A DNA stretch of 64,000 nt from an uncultured Bacteroidales bacterium (GTDB lineage: Bacteria > Bacteroidota > Bacteroidia > Bacteroidales > UBA932). The stretch is taken from positions 62,001 to 126,000 of the forward strand of contig CAMXAU010000005.1 of assembly GCA_947179325.1 (NCBI GenBank), written 5' to 3'. Position numbers and translations under genes: made by a program. Below, piece by piece: positions 1-8,927 of this stretch (position 1 is the stretch's first letter; every line of letters starts with the position of its first letter). The notes beneath the pieces were generated by a model. That model was not told the DNA's origin and did not search any database. It saw only the letters and a program-made list of their open reading frames with translations.

Positions 1-2047
1 CGTCAGTTTCCTCGAAACGGCAGCAGCGTCCGTTCCTCCCGGCAAGCAGGATGTGGCAGTTCCCGTTTGTGATCGCAGCCTCGAGAAGTTCATCCCCGTC
101 CCTGACAGTAATTGCATTCACACCGTTCGCCCTCGGCCTTGAGTATGCTTCAAGCAATGTCTTCTTGATTATTCCCTTCTTTGTCGCAAGGACGATATAA
201 TTGTTGTTGACATATTCCTCGTCCTTGAGGTTACGCACATTGATGTATGCCTTTACGCTGTCCTCCTGCTCTATGTTGAGCACATTCTGTATTGCACGTC
301 CCTTTGATGCGCGTGAGCCTTCCGGAATCTCATATACCTTCAGCCAGAAGCATCTTCCGCTCTTTGTGAACAGGAGAAGCGTGCTGTGCATATTTGCAAC
401 GTAGATGTGCTCAATGAAGTCAGCGTCCCTTGTCGCGCTTCCCTTTATTCCTACTCCTCCCCTGCTCTGTGTGCGGTATTCAGTGAGAGACGTACGCTTG
501 ATATATCCGAGATGGGAGATCGTTATGACTACATCCTCATCCGGATAGAAGTCCTCCGGATTGAATTCATCTGACGAGAGGGCGATTTCCGTGCGCCTGT
601 CATCACCGAACTTCTCCTTAAGCTCCATTGTCTCCTGCTTCACAATCTCCATCTGCTTGTCATAGCTTGCGAGGACCTCATTGCAGAAATTGATGAACTT
701 CATAAGCTCGTCGAATTCCGACTGGAGCTTTTCGCGCTCCAGTCCAGTCAGCTGACGGAGCCTCATCTCGACAATAGCACTTGCCTGTGCATCGGAGAAG
801 TCGAATTTGGCAATCAATTCATTCTTCGCGTCCTCCACAGACTTGGAGGCACGTATTATCCTGATTATCTCGTCAATTACATCAAGGGCCTTGAGCAGTC
901 CCTCCAGGATATGCGCCCTCTTCTGCGCCTTGTCAAGGTCGAATTTAGTCCTGCGGACAACAACCTCATGCCTGTGCTTTACAAAGTACTTGATAAGTTC
1001 CTTCAGGCTCAGGGTCCTCGGACGTCCGTCCACGAGGGCTACATTGTTGACCGAGAAGCTTGACTGCAGCGGAGTATATTTGAAAAGGGTGTTCAGGACG
1101 ACATTTGAGTTAGCCCCTTTCTGAAGCCTTATGACAACCCTGATGCCCTGGCGCGATGACTCGTCATTTATATAGGAGATGCCCTCGATCCTCTTGTTCT
1201 CCACCATCTCCGCAATCTTCTCGATCATCTCCCTCTTGTTGACCATGTACGGGATTTCAGTGACCACAATGGTCTCCCTGCCGGAATCATTCACCTCGAT
1301 ATCAGTCTTGGAGCGGACAACGATACGTCCACGCCCTGTCTCGAACGCATCCCTGATGCCCTGGTGTCCCTGGATGATTCCACCTGTAGGGAAATCCGGC
1401 CCCTTGATATACTGCATCATCTCATCCACAGTGATCTCCGGGTTGTCGATATAGGCGCATATCGCATCACAGCACTCCCCGAGGTTGTGGGGAGCCATGT
1501 TCGTGGCCATGCCGACCGCAATTCCGGAAGAGCCGTTCAAAAGCAGAAGCGGAGCCTTTGTCGGAAGGACAGTCGGCTCCTGCAGAGAGTCATCGAAGTT
1601 GTTCTGGAAATCCACGGTATCCTTGTCAAGGTCCGCAAGGACTTCCTCTGTAAGTTTTTCAAGCTTGGCCTCCGTGTAACGCATCGCCGCCACAGGGTCA
1701 CCGTCCATTGAACCGAAGTTTCCCTGTCCCTTTACAAGCGGATACCTCAGGCTCCAGCTCTGCGCCATCCTCGCCATTGCGTCATATACGCTTGAGTCTC
1801 CATGCGGATGGAACTTACCGAGAACCTCACCGACAATCCTCGCAGACTTCTTTGTCTGCCCGGAGTAGCTTAGCCCCAGACCATCCATTCCGAAAAGCAC
1901 CCTCCTGTGGACAGGCTTCATGCCGTCCCTGACATCAGGAAGAGCCCTGGAGACAATAACGGACATCGAGTAGTCAATATACGCATTCCTCATCTGCTGG
2001 TCTATATTGACCTGTTCAATCCTACCTGTTATTTCCTCGTTTTCCAT
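1..2047 (-). CDS. gyrA: DNA gyrase subunit A, C-terminus cut by window edge
   Basis: Encodes the breakage-reunion subunit of DNA gyrase, which with GyrB introduces negative supercoils in the cytoplasm. About 682 N-terminal residues are present, starting [19 protein letters not shown]; the gene runs off the left edge inside the C-terminal beta-propeller. The catalytic tyrosine lies in RYTEAKLE near residue 123. The quinolone-resistance segment reads [11 protein letters not shown], so the positions equivalent to E. coli Ser83 and Asp87 carry Ser and Asp, the wild-type, susceptible residues. The start ATG at 2047 lies just downstream of a TACCTTTG promoter element, and the gene is divergent from the Clp ATPase gene. 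Identification is certain. Confidence 0.97.
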   Translation of the reverse strand, partial: MENEEITGRIEQVNIDQQMRNAYIDYSMSVIVSRALPDVRDGMKPVHRRVLFGMDGLGLSYSGQTKKSARIVGEVLGKFHPHGDSSVYDAMARMAQSWSLRYPLVKGQGNFGSMDGDPVAAMRYTEAKLEKLTEEVLADLDKDTVDFQNNFDDSLQEPTVLPTKAPLLLLNGSSGIAVGMATNMAPHNLGECCDAICAYIDNPEITVDEMMQYIKGPDFPTGGIIQGHQGIRDAFETGRGRIVVRSKTDIEVNDSGRETIVVTEIPYMVNKREMIEKIAEMVENKRIEGISYINDESSRQGIRVVIRLQKGANSNVVLNTLFKYTPLQSSFSVNNVALVDGRPRTLSLKELIKYFVKHRHEVVVRRTKFDLDKAQKRAHILEGLLKALDVIDEIIRIIRASKSVEDAKNELIAKFDFSDAQASAIVEMRLRQLTGLEREKLQSEFDELMKFINFCNEVLASYDKQMEIVKQETMELKEKFGDDRRTEIALSSDEFNPEDFYPDEDVVITISHLGYIKRTSLTEYRTQSRGGVGIKGSATRDADFIEHIYVANMHSTLLLFTKSGRCFWLKVYEIPEGSRASKGRAIQNVLNIEQEDSVKAYINVRNLKDEEYVNNNYIVLATKKGIIKKTLLEAYSRPRANGVNAITVRDGDELLEAAITNGNCHILLAGRNGRCCRFEETD

Positions 2048-2085
2048 ATATATTCTTTTCCTTTATTTTATACGCACATACTTTG

Positions 2086-2093
2086 CAAAGGTA
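2086..2093 (-). promoter_or_regulatory. Bacteroidota -7 element TACCTTTG for gyrA
   Basis: On the minus strand the sequence reads TACCTTTG, a full match to TAnnTTTG, about 39 bases before the gyrA start. No clear TTTG -33 box is seen at the expected distance. The same 94-base gap must hold the plus-strand promoter of the Clp gene; the closest candidate is TACTTTAG at 2107-2114 with one mismatch. Confidence 0.6.
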
Positions 2094-2141
2094 CAAAAAA
2101 AATTCGTACTTTAGCGCACTTTTGGAAGCTGTTTTAATTTT

Positions 2142-4451
2142 ATGGAAATTAAGATATCAGGAGAACTTAACGCAATTATCAACTACGCGAGGCATGAAGC
2201 CATGCGTACCGGCTGCTACGGGATTGCACCGGACCACCTGTTCCTCGGTATACTGAGGCACGGGGAGAACACCGCCTTTGACATCCTCAAGGGCCTTGGC
2301 ACAGACACGGATGAATTCAAGCAGTTCATTGACAGCAAGATATTCACTAATGAAAACATCCCCTACTCCGAAATGGAGCATATATCATTCTCACGCGGGG
2401 CGCAGAACGTACTCAGCATAACCGTGCTTGAGGCGACAAGGCTATACAGCCAGGAAGCATCGTCACAGCATCTTCTGCTCGCGCTTATGAGAAACACAGG
2501 AGGGTATGGCGTCAGCTATCTCAGGGACATAGGGATAGACTATGGCAGAGTCGCTTCATATATGGAAAAGGGCGGCATGTCCACATCCGGTGAGAATGAG
2601 GAGAGCGGAGCAGGAGAGGAAGGACTGCCGGCGGAAAGCGCACAGCCGGCACAGCCGTCACCTCTCGAAGAGTTCGGATATGACATAACGGCTGCTGCGG
2701 CCTCCGGATGCCTTGACCCTGTCGTCGGGAGAGAGGACGAGATCGAGAGGGTGATCCAGATACTCGGGCGCAGAAAAAAGAACAACCCGATGCTTGTGGG
2801 GGACCCTGGAGTCGGCAAATCTGCAATCGTGGAAGGCATCGCACTCAAGATAGCATCCGGCGACGTCCCGCAGGTGCTGTGCGGCAAAAGGCTTGTCTCA
2901 CTTGACATTGCCTCGGTCGTCGCCGGCACAAAATACCGTGGAGATTTCGAGAAAAGGCTTAAATCAATCATAAACGAGCTGAAAGAGCATCCGGATGTAA
3001 TACTCTTCATCGATGAGTTCCATACGATTGTCGGAGCAGGAGGGGCCTCCGGAAGCCTTGATGCGGCAAACATGATGAAGCCGGCGCTCGCCAGGGGCGA
3101 GATCCAGTGCATCGGTGCAACCACATCCGACGAATTCAGCAAGATTGTGGAAAAAGACGGTGCACTCGACAGGAGATTCCAGAAGATCACTGTAGAGCCA
3201 TCTGACTACAGACATACATTGTCCATACTCGAAAAGATAAAAGACAACTACGAGGAGTACCACAATGTATCGTATTCCCAGGAGGCACTTGATGCTTGCG
3301 TAAGACTGTCAGAAAGATACATAACAGACCGATGCCTTCCCGACAAGGCTATAGACGCGATGGACGAAGCCGGCTCCATGGTACACCTGCGCAGCAGGAA
3401 CGGCAGGAAACCGGCAGAAGTGTCGCAGGATGACATTGCATCCGTCATTTCAAGGATGACAGGAATCCCGGTAGGCAAGGTTGCCGAGCCTGAGGGCAAC
3501 CGTATCATCAAGATGCAGGAAAGGCTAAGCTCCAGGATTATAGGACAGGACGCGGCCATAGACAAGGTCGTAAGGGCTATCATGAGGAACAGGGCCGGCA
3601 TCAAGGCCCCTGACAGGCCGATCGGGACATTCCTTTTCTTTGGCCCGACGGGCGTCGGAAAGACACAGCTGGCAAAGTCACTTGCTGAATATCTGTTCGA
3701 TTCGCAGGACAACATGATCCGCATAGACATGAGTGAATACATGGAGAAGTTCACAGTCTCACGGCTTATCGGGGCCCCTCCGGGATATGTCGGATTCGAA
3801 GACGGCGGGCAGCTCAGCGAGAGGGTAAGGAGAAAGCCCTATTGCGTAGTGCTCCTGGATGAGATCGAGAAGGCACATCCGGACATCTTCAATCTCCTGC
3901 TCCAGGTAATGGACGAAGGCAGGCTTACTGACAGCAACGGCAGGACAGTGAGCTTCCGCAACACGATACTGATAATGACATCAAATGTAGGAAGCCGCGA
4001 GATCGAGGAATACGGCAACGGAGTCGGATTCAGCACTGCTGGAAGAGACGTGAATGCCAGCAGGAAGTCCATCCTTGAAAAGGCTGTAAAGAAAATATTC
4101 CCGCCGGAATTCGTGAACAGGATTGACGAGCAGGTATTCTTCACACCGCTTGAAAAAGAAGATATCGGGAAAATTGTCGACATCGAGCTGAAGGAGCTAC
4201 GCGGAAGGGTTGCAGGCACAGGCTACAGGCTGAATGTCACCCCGGCGGCCAAAAGGCTGGTGGCGGAGGCCGGATATGACCAGAAATTCGGTGCACGCCC
4301 GCTGAAGAGGGCGATCCAGAAATACATCGAGGACCCTGTATCCGAATTCATCATTGTGCAGAAGATGATTTCAGGCAATGACGGAGGCAGACGCACTATC
4401 CGGGTAGGCCTGTCACAGGACAGACAGAGCACAGAGGTCGTTCCGGTATAG
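2142..4451 (+). CDS. Clp protease ATP-binding subunit, ClpC/ClpA type without M-domain
   Basis: Class I Hsp100 AAA+ unfoldase of 769 residues, expected to form hexamers that feed proteins to ClpP in the cytoplasm. It has a Clp N-domain (residues 1 to about 140), D1 with Walker A GDPGVGKS near 220, and D2 with Walker A GPTGVGKT near 501. A VGF tripeptide in GNGVGFSTAG is at the position of the ClpP-docking loop. The N-domain and D1 read more like ClpC than E. coli ClpA, yet the coiled M-domain that ClpC carries between D1 and D2 is missing: the sequence passes from SMVHLRSRNGR straight to the VSQDDIASV segment near residue 430. In length it is close to ClpA. Because of this mixture no gene symbol is given. 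Divergent from gyrA. Confidence 0.93.
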   Translation: MEIKISGELNAIINYARHEAMRTGCYGIAPDHLFLGILRHGENTAFDILKGLGTDTDEFKQFIDSKIFTNENIPYSEMEHISFSRGAQNVLSITVLEATRLYSQEASSQHLLLALMRNTGGYGVSYLRDIGIDYGRVASYMEKGGMSTSGENEESGAGEEGLPAESAQPAQPSPLEEFGYDITAAAASGCLDPVVGREDEIERVIQILGRRKKNNPMLVGDPGVGKSAIVEGIALKIASGDVPQVLCGKRLVSLDIASVVAGTKYRGDFEKRLKSIINELKEHPDVILFIDEFHTIVGAGGASGSLDAANMMKPALARGEIQCIGATTSDEFSKIVEKDGALDRRFQKITVEPSDYRHTLSILEKIKDNYEEYHNVSYSQEALDACVRLSERYITDRCLPDKAIDAMDEAGSMVHLRSRNGRKPAEVSQDDIASVISRMTGIPVGKVAEPEGNRIIKMQERLSSRIIGQDAAIDKVVRAIMRNRAGIKAPDRPIGTFLFFGPTGVGKTQLAKSLAEYLFDSQDNMIRIDMSEYMEKFTVSRLIGAPPGYVGFEDGGQLSERVRRKPYCVVLLDEIEKAHPDIFNLLLQVMDEGRLTDSNGRTVSFRNTILIMTSNVGSREIEEYGNGVGFSTAGRDVNASRKSILEKAVKKIFPPEFVNRIDEQVFFTPLEKEDIGKIVDIELKELRGRVAGTGYRLNVTPAAKRLVAEAGYDQKFGARPLKRAIQKYIEDPVSEFIIVQKMISGNDGGRRTIRVGLSQDRQSTEVVPV

Positions 4452-4458
4452 CTCCGGG

Positions 4459-4584
4459 CTATGCAATCTTGGCGTCCAGTATTTCAAGGTCCATGTCGCT
4501 TATCATGTCCATGAGCTCCCTGAATGAAGACTCCGAAGATATCATTGAACTGATTGACTCAAGTGTAAAATCTGTATTTTTCAT
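4459..4584 (-). CDS. small 41-residue ORF, unknown
   Basis: A 41-codon minus-strand ORF starting MKNTDFTLESISSM and ending MDLEILDAKIA. It is acidic, has no cysteine, signal peptide or membrane segment, and probably forms a helix. It fills the gap between the clp and HAD genes and ends seven bases from the clp stop codon, in convergent orientation. A TACCTTTG promoter element lies 74 bases upstream on the same strand. Codon choice (AGG, ATA, GAC, CTT) is like that of its neighbours. I do not recognise the family. It may be a genuine small protein or a chance ORF; the promoter is the main argument for it. Confidence 0.45.
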   Translation of the reverse strand: MKNTDFTLESISSMISSESSFRELMDMISDMDLEILDAKIA

Positions 4585-4657
4585 ATCAAAATGTTTTTAA
4601 GGTATGTAAATCTTCATGAAAGCACGTCAGCTATGCTGCTGTCTTTCTTTCACGATA

Positions 4658-4665
4658 CAAAGGTA
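4658..4665 (-). promoter_or_regulatory. -7 element TACCTTTG upstream of the small ORF
   Basis: Full match to TAnnTTTG on the minus strand, 74 bases before the ATG at 4584. The transcript leader would include the region 4613-4650, where short complementary arms (CAGC-TAT-GCTG flanked by GAAAG and CTTTC) could fold into a weak hairpin. No -33 TTTG box is clear. Confidence 0.5.
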
Positions 4666-4714
4666 GATACAGCTTGTGCTAAAGTACGGCACAAGCATAG
4701 AAAAACAGAAAAAA

Positions 4715-5371
4715 ATGACAAAACTTGCAATATTCGACCTTGACGGCACTCTCCTGAATACGATTGATGACCTTGCAGGGGCATGCAACCACGCCCTTAG
4801 GGAATGCGGGCATCCGGTCCGCGAACTGCATGAGTACAACAGGCTCGTCGGGAAAGGCATCTACAACCTCTTCCGCGGTGCACTGCCGGAGGGGCACAGG
4901 ACGGACAAGGACGTAAAGATGATGGCTGATGTCTTCATCCCATATTACGATGCACATAAATGCGACCTGACATGCCCGTATAGAGGTATCCCTGAAATGC
5001 TCAGGAAAATCTCAGCCGCCGGGGTAATGCTCGCCATTGCATCAAATAAATACCAGGCCGGTGCAGAAAGCGTTGTCTCCAGCTATTTCAATGAATTCAA
5101 GTTCGTCAGGATACTTGGACAGCGCGAAGGATACCCGATAAAGCCTGACCCCGGGATCATAATGGAGATCATGGATGAGGCAGGATGCAGAAGCAGGGAT
5201 GAAGTAATATATGCAGGCGATTCCAATGTAGACATGGAGACCGGAATCAATGCAGGGGTACGCACTGTCGGTGTGACATGGGGGTTCCGTTCGAGGGATG
5301 AGCTTCAGGCATATGCCCCATGGAAACTGGCCGATTCGCCTGAAGAACTTTGCGGAATCATTCTTGCATAG
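4715..5371 (+). CDS. HAD-family hydrolase, phosphoglycolate phosphatase-like
   Basis: Cytoplasmic phosphatase of 218 residues of the haloacid dehalogenase superfamily. Motif I is FDLDGTLLNT at the very N-terminus (nucleophile and acid Asp). Motif II is the Ser of IASNK, motif III the Lys of KPDPG, and motif IV YAGDSNVD. The helical cap inserted after motif I is of the Gph/PGMB type. The start at 4715 is chosen because motif I should begin a few residues from the N-terminus; an upstream in-frame ATG at 4676 would add 13 unrelated residues. The substrate is unknown; phosphoglycolate or another small phosphoester is likely. The AI-2E-family gene follows after 61 bases, possibly in the same transcript. 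Confidence 0.88.
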   Translation: MTKLAIFDLDGTLLNTIDDLAGACNHALRECGHPVRELHEYNRLVGKGIYNLFRGALPEGHRTDKDVKMMADVFIPYYDAHKCDLTCPYRGIPEMLRKISAAGVMLAIASNKYQAGAESVVSSYFNEFKFVRILGQREGYPIKPDPGIIMEIMDEAGCRSRDEVIYAGDSNVDMETGINAGVRTVGVTWGFRSRDELQAYAPWKLADSPEELCGIILA

Positions 5372-5432
5372 GCGCGGAACGGCATTGCACGGCCGCACAA
5401 TCTTTTCACTGATAAATTGAAACTGTCTGAAT

Positions 5433-6593
5433 ATGGAAAACAAGGAAAGGACAATAGACGCTCTGGCACGGTACATAATATATGGAGCAATCACCGTGCT
5501 GATAGGATTCCTGTGCTGGACATTCAGGGATGTAATCATATATATCCTCATAGCAGGCGTTCTCTCACTGATAGGGCAGCCGCTTATGACATTGTTCGGG
5601 AAGATACGCATCGGCAAGAAAAGGATTCCGTCATGGCTTGGCGCAATAATGTCAATAGTGCTGATCCTGATGGTTGCATTCCTGGTTGTCACGATGCTGC
5701 TGCCTATCGTGACAAGCGTCATAAGGGACATATCCATGGTCAATGTCGGGGACACCGTGAAATCGATCTCAGTGCCTCTGTATAATTTCAACCAGTTCAT
5801 GATAGGGAAATTCCCGAATCTCGGGAATGACTTCAGGATTGAGCTGGTCGTGATCGAGCAGATACAGAAGCTCCTGAATTTCTCCATGCTGTCATCTTTC
5901 ATCAGCTCCGCTGCATCATTCATGACCAGCCTAGGCGTAGGGCTGTTCTCCGTAGTGTTCATTTCATTCTTCTTTTTCAAGGACGAAGGGCTCTTCACCA
6001 AAATAATCACATCGCTTGTACCTGACAGGCATGAAGAAAACGTCATGGAGGCCATGGGGGACATCAGACATCTGCTTTCAAGATATTTCCTCGGGCTGCT
6101 GACAGAGGTGGCAGGAGTAGCGACATTGAATTTCCTCGGGCTGCTGCTCATAGCGAGAATGGGGTTCAATGCCTCGATAGGTATAGCTTTCCTGACAGGG
6201 CTCCTCAACATAATACCATATGTAGGCCCGCTGACAGGAGGCGTAATAGGCACCCTGCTTGCGGTAATCATGAAATATATATGCGCGACACAGCTGGGGC
6301 TTGACGTCAGCTTCTGGGTGTTCATTTCAATTGTCATCGCGATATTCCTGGTCACACAGATGGTCGACAATTTCCTTTTCCAGCCGATCATATACTCCAG
6401 CAGCATAAAGGCGCATCCGCTTGAAATATTCATCGTCCTGCTCATGGCCGGACATATAGGCGGCATCATAGGCATGCTTGTGGCCATACCTTCCTACACG
6501 GTCATAAGGGTCGTCTGCGGAAAATTCTTCAGACGGTTCAAATTCATACAGAAGCTTATTCCGGAGGACTCCTCCACGACAGGCGGCAGATGA
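5433..6593 (+). CDS. AI-2E family transporter (PerM/UPF0118)
   Basis: Polytopic inner-membrane protein of 386 residues with about eight hydrophobic segments, in the pattern of the AI-2E exporter/PerM family: two N-terminal helices, a soluble loop of roughly 120 residues, then the conserved C-terminal core with GLLNIIPYVGPLTGG and the motif QMVDNFLFQPIIYS. Members have been linked to autoinducer-2 export or to Na+/H+ antiport, but the substrate cannot be told from sequence. The gene lies between the HAD phosphatase and an exported esterase, the latter starting 55 bases downstream, so the three may be co-transcribed. Confidence 0.9.
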   Translation: MENKERTIDALARYIIYGAITVLIGFLCWTFRDVIIYILIAGVLSLIGQPLMTLFGKIRIGKKRIPSWLGAIMSIVLILMVAFLVVTMLLPIVTSVIRDISMVNVGDTVKSISVPLYNFNQFMIGKFPNLGNDFRIELVVIEQIQKLLNFSMLSSFISSAASFMTSLGVGLFSVVFISFFFFKDEGLFTKIITSLVPDRHEENVMEAMGDIRHLLSRYFLGLLTEVAGVATLNFLGLLLIARMGFNASIGIAFLTGLLNIIPYVGPLTGGVIGTLLAVIMKYICATQLGLDVSFWVFISIVIAIFLVTQMVDNFLFQPIIYSSSIKAHPLEIFIVLLMAGHIGGIIGMLVAIPSYTVIRVVCGKFFRRFKFIQKLIPEDSSTTGGR

Positions 6594-6648
6594 CAAGGTG
6601 CCACAGGACATTCAGCCAACAAGAACTGACTTGAAACCATTATACAAG

Positions 6649-7599
6649 ATGAAAAAGAACATATTGATATTCATTGCCGCCATAATCCCGGTCCTCTGCA
6701 ATGCAGAGGAGACGGGCAGCGCAATACTTCCTGATGTAACCTACATGTTCGCACAGCGGGACACATGCGACCTGTTCATGGATGTATACGAGCCATCGGA
6801 GGGCAGCCAGACAACATATCATGGCAAAGAGAAGCCGACAATCATATTCATGTTCGGAGGAGGCTTCATCGCAGGCAGCAGAAATGAAAGATCATACCTG
6901 CAATGGTACAGGGACATGGCTGACAACGGCTACAGGGTCATTGCCATAGACTACAGGCTCGGGCTGAAGGGGGCAAAGTCCGTCGGGATTGCACAGGTAA
7001 AGAGCATAGACAATGCGATACATCTCGCAGTAGAAGACCTCTACAGTGCAGTCCTCTACATAATTGACAATGCCGAGACAATGGGGGTAGACCCGTCAAA
7101 CATAGTGATAAGCGGGTCTTCGGCAGGTGCGATCACAGTCCTGCAGGCAGACTACGAGCTATGCAACAGGACAGAATATGCCTCCTGTCTTCCTGAAGAT
7201 TTCCATTTTGCCGGTGTCATGTCATTCTCCGGTGCAATACTGTCACACAACGGGAAAGTAAAATATGAAGAAAGACCTGCACCAACCGCATTTTTCCACG
7301 GGACAGGCGACAAGCTTGTGAACTATGGGCAGATTACATTCTTCAATCTCGGCCTGTTCGGCTCGGACAAGCTTGCACTGCGCTTCAAGAAGTTCGGCTA
7401 CAGCTACAGCATATTCAGGTATCTGGACCACGGGCATGAAGTTGCCGGTTTCATGGGGATTACAGAAGACCTTCAGCTACGCTTTCTTGAGGACAACGTC
7501 ATCGACAAAGCCCAAGTAGTACTGGACATCACAATCGAGGACACACGCCTTGCCAAAGGGAAAGGCTCCCAGTCCAGAAAAGAGCTTTACGGGAAATAG
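6649..7599 (+). CDS. exported alpha/beta hydrolase (carboxylesterase-type)
   Basis: A 316-residue hydrolase with an N-terminal signal peptide (MKKNILIFIAAIIPVLCNA), so periplasmic or surface-located. The fold markers are the oxyanion-hole segment FMFGGGF (HGGG-like, with Phe for His) and the nucleophile elbow GSSAGA, with Ser near residue 155. GTGDKLV and DHGHE supply the likely acid and histidine. It therefore cleaves an ester, perhaps on a carbohydrate; the substrate is not evident. The start at 6649 is chosen because it places the signal peptide first; an in-frame ATG at 6598 would bury it behind 17 residues. The stop is 17 bases from the convergent end of the lipid cluster. Confidence 0.85.
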   Translation: MKKNILIFIAAIIPVLCNAEETGSAILPDVTYMFAQRDTCDLFMDVYEPSEGSQTTYHGKEKPTIIFMFGGGFIAGSRNERSYLQWYRDMADNGYRVIAIDYRLGLKGAKSVGIAQVKSIDNAIHLAVEDLYSAVLYIIDNAETMGVDPSNIVISGSSAGAITVLQADYELCNRTEYASCLPEDFHFAGVMSFSGAILSHNGKVKYEERPAPTAFFHGTGDKLVNYGQITFFNLGLFGSDKLALRFKKFGYSYSIFRYLDHGHEVAGFMGITEDLQLRFLEDNVIDKAQVVLDITIEDTRLAKGKGSQSRKELYGK

Positions 7600-7616
7600 G
7601 CCGGCCTGTCAGCAGC

Positions 7617-8915
7617 CTACCTCCTGTCTATAAATTTAATGACCTTGCGCGACATCGGCGGCATCTGGAGCTTGGAGATATATTCTGCAGGCTCAAAACT
7701 GATTGACGGGGCAACCCTCACACGCGAGCGGAACATATCCTTGATCTTCTTCTCGAAGGCATCGCTATGGTCTGAGGCACCGACCCTGACAAGGACTTCA
7801 TCCGTACCGAGGTCATTGGTATAGACCTCAACGATATAATTGATCACTTCCGGCAAATTGTCAAGGACGTCAAAAAGGGCCGGCGGATAGATTGTAGTAC
7901 CCTTGAACTTGATCATCTGGCTTTTCCTGCCTATGACAGAGCTGAGCCTTGCTGAATTCCTGCCGCAACGGCACGGTTCATTATACCTGATACATATATC
8001 CCCTGTACGGAAGCGCAGCAGAGGCATCCCCTCTACACCGAGGGTGGTGATAGTAACTTCCCCGGCTTCTCCATCCGGCACCGGACGACCATTCTCGTCC
8101 AGCAGCTCAACTATGATAAGGTCAACAGGGACATGACCGCCGACATGATATGGGCATTCTGTAAAAGAAGCCTGCATCTCGGTAGATGCATAAGTGGAGT
8201 ACAGTTCCAGCTCCGGCCATGCCTCATGGATCCTCTGTCCGAGGGTGCTCAGTTCAAAGGTATCCGGCTTCCGCAGGGCTTCACCTATACAGACACATTT
8301 CCTGATAGAGCATGAATGGTAGTCAATCCCGTTCTTCCTTGCATAGTCAACCAGCTTAAGCAGGAATGACGGCACAACCATCCCGCATGTAGGCCCTACA
8401 CGCCTGATTGTGTCCCATTGAAGTTCAGGGATCCCATTACCCACACGGATCACACCCATGCCAAGCTCCTTGGCACCAAGGAAATAAGCCATGCCGGCCA
8501 TAAAGCGCCTGTCAAGGGTCGTCATGAGCTGAAGGATATCAGACCTGGAGCATCCGGCTGTCCGGAAAGACAGCCATTCATTATAGGCAAGGCGGTCAAG
8601 GTCAGCCGAAGTGACAGCAAAAGTGACAGGGTCACCGAGAGTTCCCGATGTCGTCACATAATCCACGATTTCATCTCTTGGCACACAGATGAAATCCGCA
8701 TTATACTTCTGCAGGTCATCCTTTGACGTCATGGGAAGAGCCTGCAGGTCCCCGATGGTCCTCACTTCCGAGATGTCAATCCCGTTGTCAGAAAACATCC
8801 TCTGATAAAACCGTGAATGAGCGGCGAGATACTTGAGTGTCTCTGCCAGACGTTCCTCCTGGAAAGCCTTTATATGTCCTGCATCTGCAAACTGTATTTC
8901 AGGATTGCGTACCAT
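7617..8915 (-). CDS. PaaK-like AMP-forming acyl/aryl ligase
   Basis: Adenylate-forming enzyme of 432 residues of the phenylacetate-CoA ligase family. Visible motifs are TTSGTLGDP (phosphate-binding loop, near residue 85), YASTEM (near 240), FRTGD, and the C-terminal catalytic-lysine segment SRKVIKFIDRR. In aryl polyene/flexirubin-type clusters such a ligase activates the aromatic starter acid and loads it as an acyl thioester on CoA or ACP; that role is inferred here from context. It is the last gene of the cluster, 12 bases after the exporter. No aromatic ammonia lyase that would make the starter is seen in this window. Confidence 0.85.
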   Translation of the reverse strand: MVRNPEIQFADAGHIKAFQEERLAETLKYLAAHSRFYQRMFSDNGIDISEVRTIGDLQALPMTSKDDLQKYNADFICVPRDEIVDYVTTSGTLGDPVTFAVTSADLDRLAYNEWLSFRTAGCSRSDILQLMTTLDRRFMAGMAYFLGAKELGMGVIRVGNGIPELQWDTIRRVGPTCGMVVPSFLLKLVDYARKNGIDYHSCSIRKCVCIGEALRKPDTFELSTLGQRIHEAWPELELYSTYASTEMQASFTECPYHVGGHVPVDLIIVELLDENGRPVPDGEAGEVTITTLGVEGMPLLRFRTGDICIRYNEPCRCGRNSARLSSVIGRKSQMIKFKGTTIYPPALFDVLDNLPEVINYIVEVYTNDLGTDEVLVRVGASDHSDAFEKKIKDMFRSRVRVAPSISFEPAEYISKLQMPPMSRKVIKFIDRR

Positions 8916-8927
8916 ATCATCAAATAT

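Noticed and set aside
1..1932. Several plus-strand ORFs of 60-115 codons
   Set aside because: All are antisense to gyrA, which is unmistakable on the minus strand.
5042..6487. 481-residue ORF on the minus strand
   Set aside because: Shadow of the AI-2E-family gene and the end of the HAD gene; Ser/Ile-rich and without domain.
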